From positions 1 to 8,075 of the forward strand of contig CAYOPG010000091.1 in assembly GCA_964405775.1 (NCBI GenBank): a stretch of DNA of 8,075 nt. The letters run 5' to 3'. Each line of letters begins with the position of its first letter. Within the stretch, counting starts at the first letter, position 1. Below are positions 7,110-8,075 of this stretch, in pieces. The notes beneath the pieces were generated by a model, which ran no database searches, had not been told where the DNA came from, and worked only from the letters and a program-made list of their open reading frames with translations. The position numbers were made by a program, and so were the translations under genes. This DNA is from JAAZFF01 sp964405775 (GTDB taxonomy: Bacteria > Verrucomicrobiota > Kiritimatiellia > RFP12 > UBA3636).

Positions 7110-7139
7110 TTGCCGATTTTATCCACCATGGAGTACAAT
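7110..7139 (+). promoter_or_regulatory. Probable sigma70 promoter for the IMP cyclohydrolase unit
   Basis: TTGCCG (7110-7115) and TACAAT (7134-7139) are separated by 18 bases. The -10 box matches five of six consensus positions and the -35 box about four. Transcription would begin near 7146, giving a leader of about 45 bases. The position in a non-coding gap upstream of a new functional unit supports it. Confidence 0.5.
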
Positions 7140-7177
7140 GGGACGCGTGTATAAGCCCAGTATGATTGAATTGAGTT

Positions 7178-7181
7178 GGAG
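7178..7181 (+). promoter_or_regulatory. Ribosome binding site of the IMP cyclohydrolase gene
   Basis: GGAG lies eight bases before the ATG at 7190 and supports that start. Confidence 0.6.
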
Positions 7182-7189
7182 AAATTAAG

Positions 7190-7873
7190 ATGGCCTTTAA
7201 TATAGTTGACAAGACAGATGACGTGGTGCCGGTTCGCAATGTGTTGTTGAGCGTTTTTGACAAGAACGGGATAGAGGAACTTGTGAAAGGTCTGGTTGCG
7301 ACATGTCCGGGGGTTCGGTTTTTCAGCACCGGCGGCTCGTACAAATGTTTGGCTGAGATTTTGGGACGCAAGGCGGGGGAAAGCCTTGTCGCGGTTTCGG
7401 ACTACACAGGACAACCTGAGATGCAGGGCGGACTCGTCAAGACGCTCGACTTCAAAATCTATCTGGGCATTCTCGGTGAGAAATACAATGAGGCTCACCA
7501 GGAAGATCTTAAGCGCACCGAAGCAGTGGCTTTCGATATGGTTGTTTGCAACCTGTATCCTTTCGCCAAGGTAGCTTCAGAGAAAGGTGTTTCGCCGGAG
7601 GTGGCGCGCACGAACATTGATATTGGCGGGCCATGCATGATCAGAGCTTCTGCAAAAAACTACATCAGAGTGGCGTCCGTAACAGACGTTGCAGACTACC
7701 CGCAAATTATCGCCGAGCTAAGGGCTAAAGGGGGGCTAAGCCTCGCTACACGGTTCACGCTCATGAAGAAGGCATTCGCCCATACCGCGGTTTATGATAC
7801 TGCGATATCGAAATATTTCGCCTCGGTGGAGGAATCTCGTATAGCAGATGTATACGACTGCTTGGATAAATAA
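7190..7873 (+). CDS. Stand-alone IMP cyclohydrolase (PurH N-terminal domain only)
   Basis: This enzyme should close the ring of FAICAR to give IMP, the last step of purine synthesis. The 227-residue product matches the MGS-like N-terminal half of bifunctional PurH in order: LLSVFDKNGIEEL (from 19), FFSTGGSYKCL (from 44), VSDYTGQPEM (69-78), VKTLDFK (83-89), CNLYPF (120-125), NIDIGGPCMIRASAKN (142-157) and KAFAHTAVYDTAI (194-206). Active-site equivalents Lys84, Tyr123, Asp144 and Lys156 are present. The arginine two residues before the catalytic lysine in bifunctional PurH (GRVKTLHP) is Leu82 here. The protein ends naturally about 17 residues after the domain, and the next gene starts at once, so this is not a frameshifted full-length PurH: the AICAR transformylase half must be encoded elsewhere. 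It has its own promoter candidate. Confidence 0.9.
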   Translation: MAFNIVDKTDDVVPVRNVLLSVFDKNGIEELVKGLVATCPGVRFFSTGGSYKCLAEILGRKAGESLVAVSDYTGQPEMQGGLVKTLDFKIYLGILGEKYNEAHQEDLKRTEAVAFDMVVCNLYPFAKVASEKGVSPEVARTNIDIGGPCMIRASAKNYIRVASVTDVADYPQIIAELRAKGGLSLATRFTLMKKAFAHTAVYDTAISKYFASVEESRIADVYDCLDK

Positions 7874-7875
7874 CA

Positions 7876-8075
7876 ATGATCGACCTGCACATCCACTCCA
7901 CGTTTTCAGACGGCTCATGCAGTCCTGAAGAGCTGGTGGAGAAGGGGGTTGAGGCTGGGCTTTATGCAATGGCTCTTACCGACCACGATACAGTGGCCGG
8001 TGTGCCTGCTTTCCTGACAGCCGCAGCGCAACGCGGGCTCCGGGCAATTTCAGGGCTGGAACTCAGCGTCGACGT
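7876..8075 (+). CDS. PHP-domain phosphoesterase, N-terminal part (cut by window edge)
   Basis: Too little is present to name a substrate, but the first 66 residues are a clear PHP metal-dependent phosphoesterase start of the TrpH/YciV type. The opening motif DLHIHSTFSDGS gives the metal ligands His5, His7 and Asp12. It is followed by ALTDHDTVAG with His37, and SGLELS with Glu62, all in the family's usual spacing. Characterised relatives remove phosphate from 3',5'-bisphosphonucleotides or degrade short RNA from the 5' end. The ATG is only two bases after the preceding stop and has no visible ribosome binding site, so translation is probably coupled to the IMP cyclohydrolase gene. The reading frame is open to the window's end. 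Confidence 0.85.
   Translation, partial: MIDLHIHSTFSDGSCSPEELVEKGVEAGLYAMALTDHDTVAGVPAFLTAAAQRGLRAISGLELSVD

Larger units (their letters stand above)
7031..7189 (+). other. Intergenic region between nnr and the purine gene
   Basis: This 159-base gap is more AT-rich than its flanks and is the only sizeable non-coding gap inside the window. I see no strong hairpin followed by a T run after nnr, so termination of the rnf transcript here is not shown by sequence. The right half contains a promoter candidate and the ribosome binding site of the next gene. No riboswitch fold was recognised by eye. Confidence 0.6.

Noticed and set aside
7162..7188. Eight-residue upstream open frame (MIELSWRN) ending one base before the IMP cyclohydrolase start.
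   Set aside because: It has no ribosome binding site, and its codons overlap the ribosome binding site of the real gene; nothing suggests an attenuator.

Overview
The window carries a complete six-gene Rnf operon in the order rnfA-rnfB-rnfC-rnfD-rnfG-rnfE, followed closely by a bifunctional NAD(P)HX repair gene (nnr). A second, separately promoted unit begins with a stand-alone IMP cyclohydrolase (the N-terminal half of PurH) and continues into a PHP-domain phosphoesterase cut by the right edge. Every recognisable gene is on the + strand. Nothing looks mobile: there is no transposase, integrase, CRISPR array, tRNA or rRNA.

Layout. Bases 1-158: short upstream stretch with no assignable gene, a possible promoter and the rnfA ribosome binding site. 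159-5455: rnfABCDGE, tightly packed; rnfC/rnfD and rnfG/rnfE overlap as TAATG, and rnfD/rnfG are one base apart. 5492-7030: nnr, 36 bases after rnfE, probably in the same transcript. 7031-7189: intergenic gap with a sigma70-like promoter. 7190-7873: IMP cyclohydrolase. 7876-8075: PHP-domain protein, incomplete.

How the genes work together. Rnf is a membrane complex that moves electrons between reduced ferredoxin and NAD+ and couples this to Na+ or H+ transport. RnfB takes the ferredoxin side (Fe-S clusters), RnfC the NAD(H)/FMN side, RnfD and RnfG carry covalently bound flavin, and RnfA and RnfE form the membrane core around a shared [2Fe-2S] site. Nnr repairs hydrated NADH and NADPH, the damaged form of the coenzyme Rnf uses, so its position in the operon makes functional sense. 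The downstream pair belongs to purine synthesis (IMP formation) and probably nucleotide or phosphoester hydrolysis.

Organism. The sequence indicates a bacterium of mid-50s percent GC (by eye). The RnfB extended with extra ferredoxin-type cysteines resembles those of anaerobes such as Clostridia more than the short enterobacterial RsxB, although the gene order A-B-C-D-G-E is the proteobacterial one. A split purH also points away from Enterobacteria. An anaerobe, perhaps of the PVC group or a neighbouring phylum, is a weak inference; the window does not fix the phylum.

I found no wholly new system. The points most worth a second look are a ferredoxin domain in RnfB that has lost exactly one cluster's ligand set, a cysteine motif on the RnfE tail, an atypical flavinylation motif in RnfG, an Arg-to-Leu change in the IMP cyclohydrolase active-site loop, and an in-frame, single-TAG junction between rnfB and rnfC.
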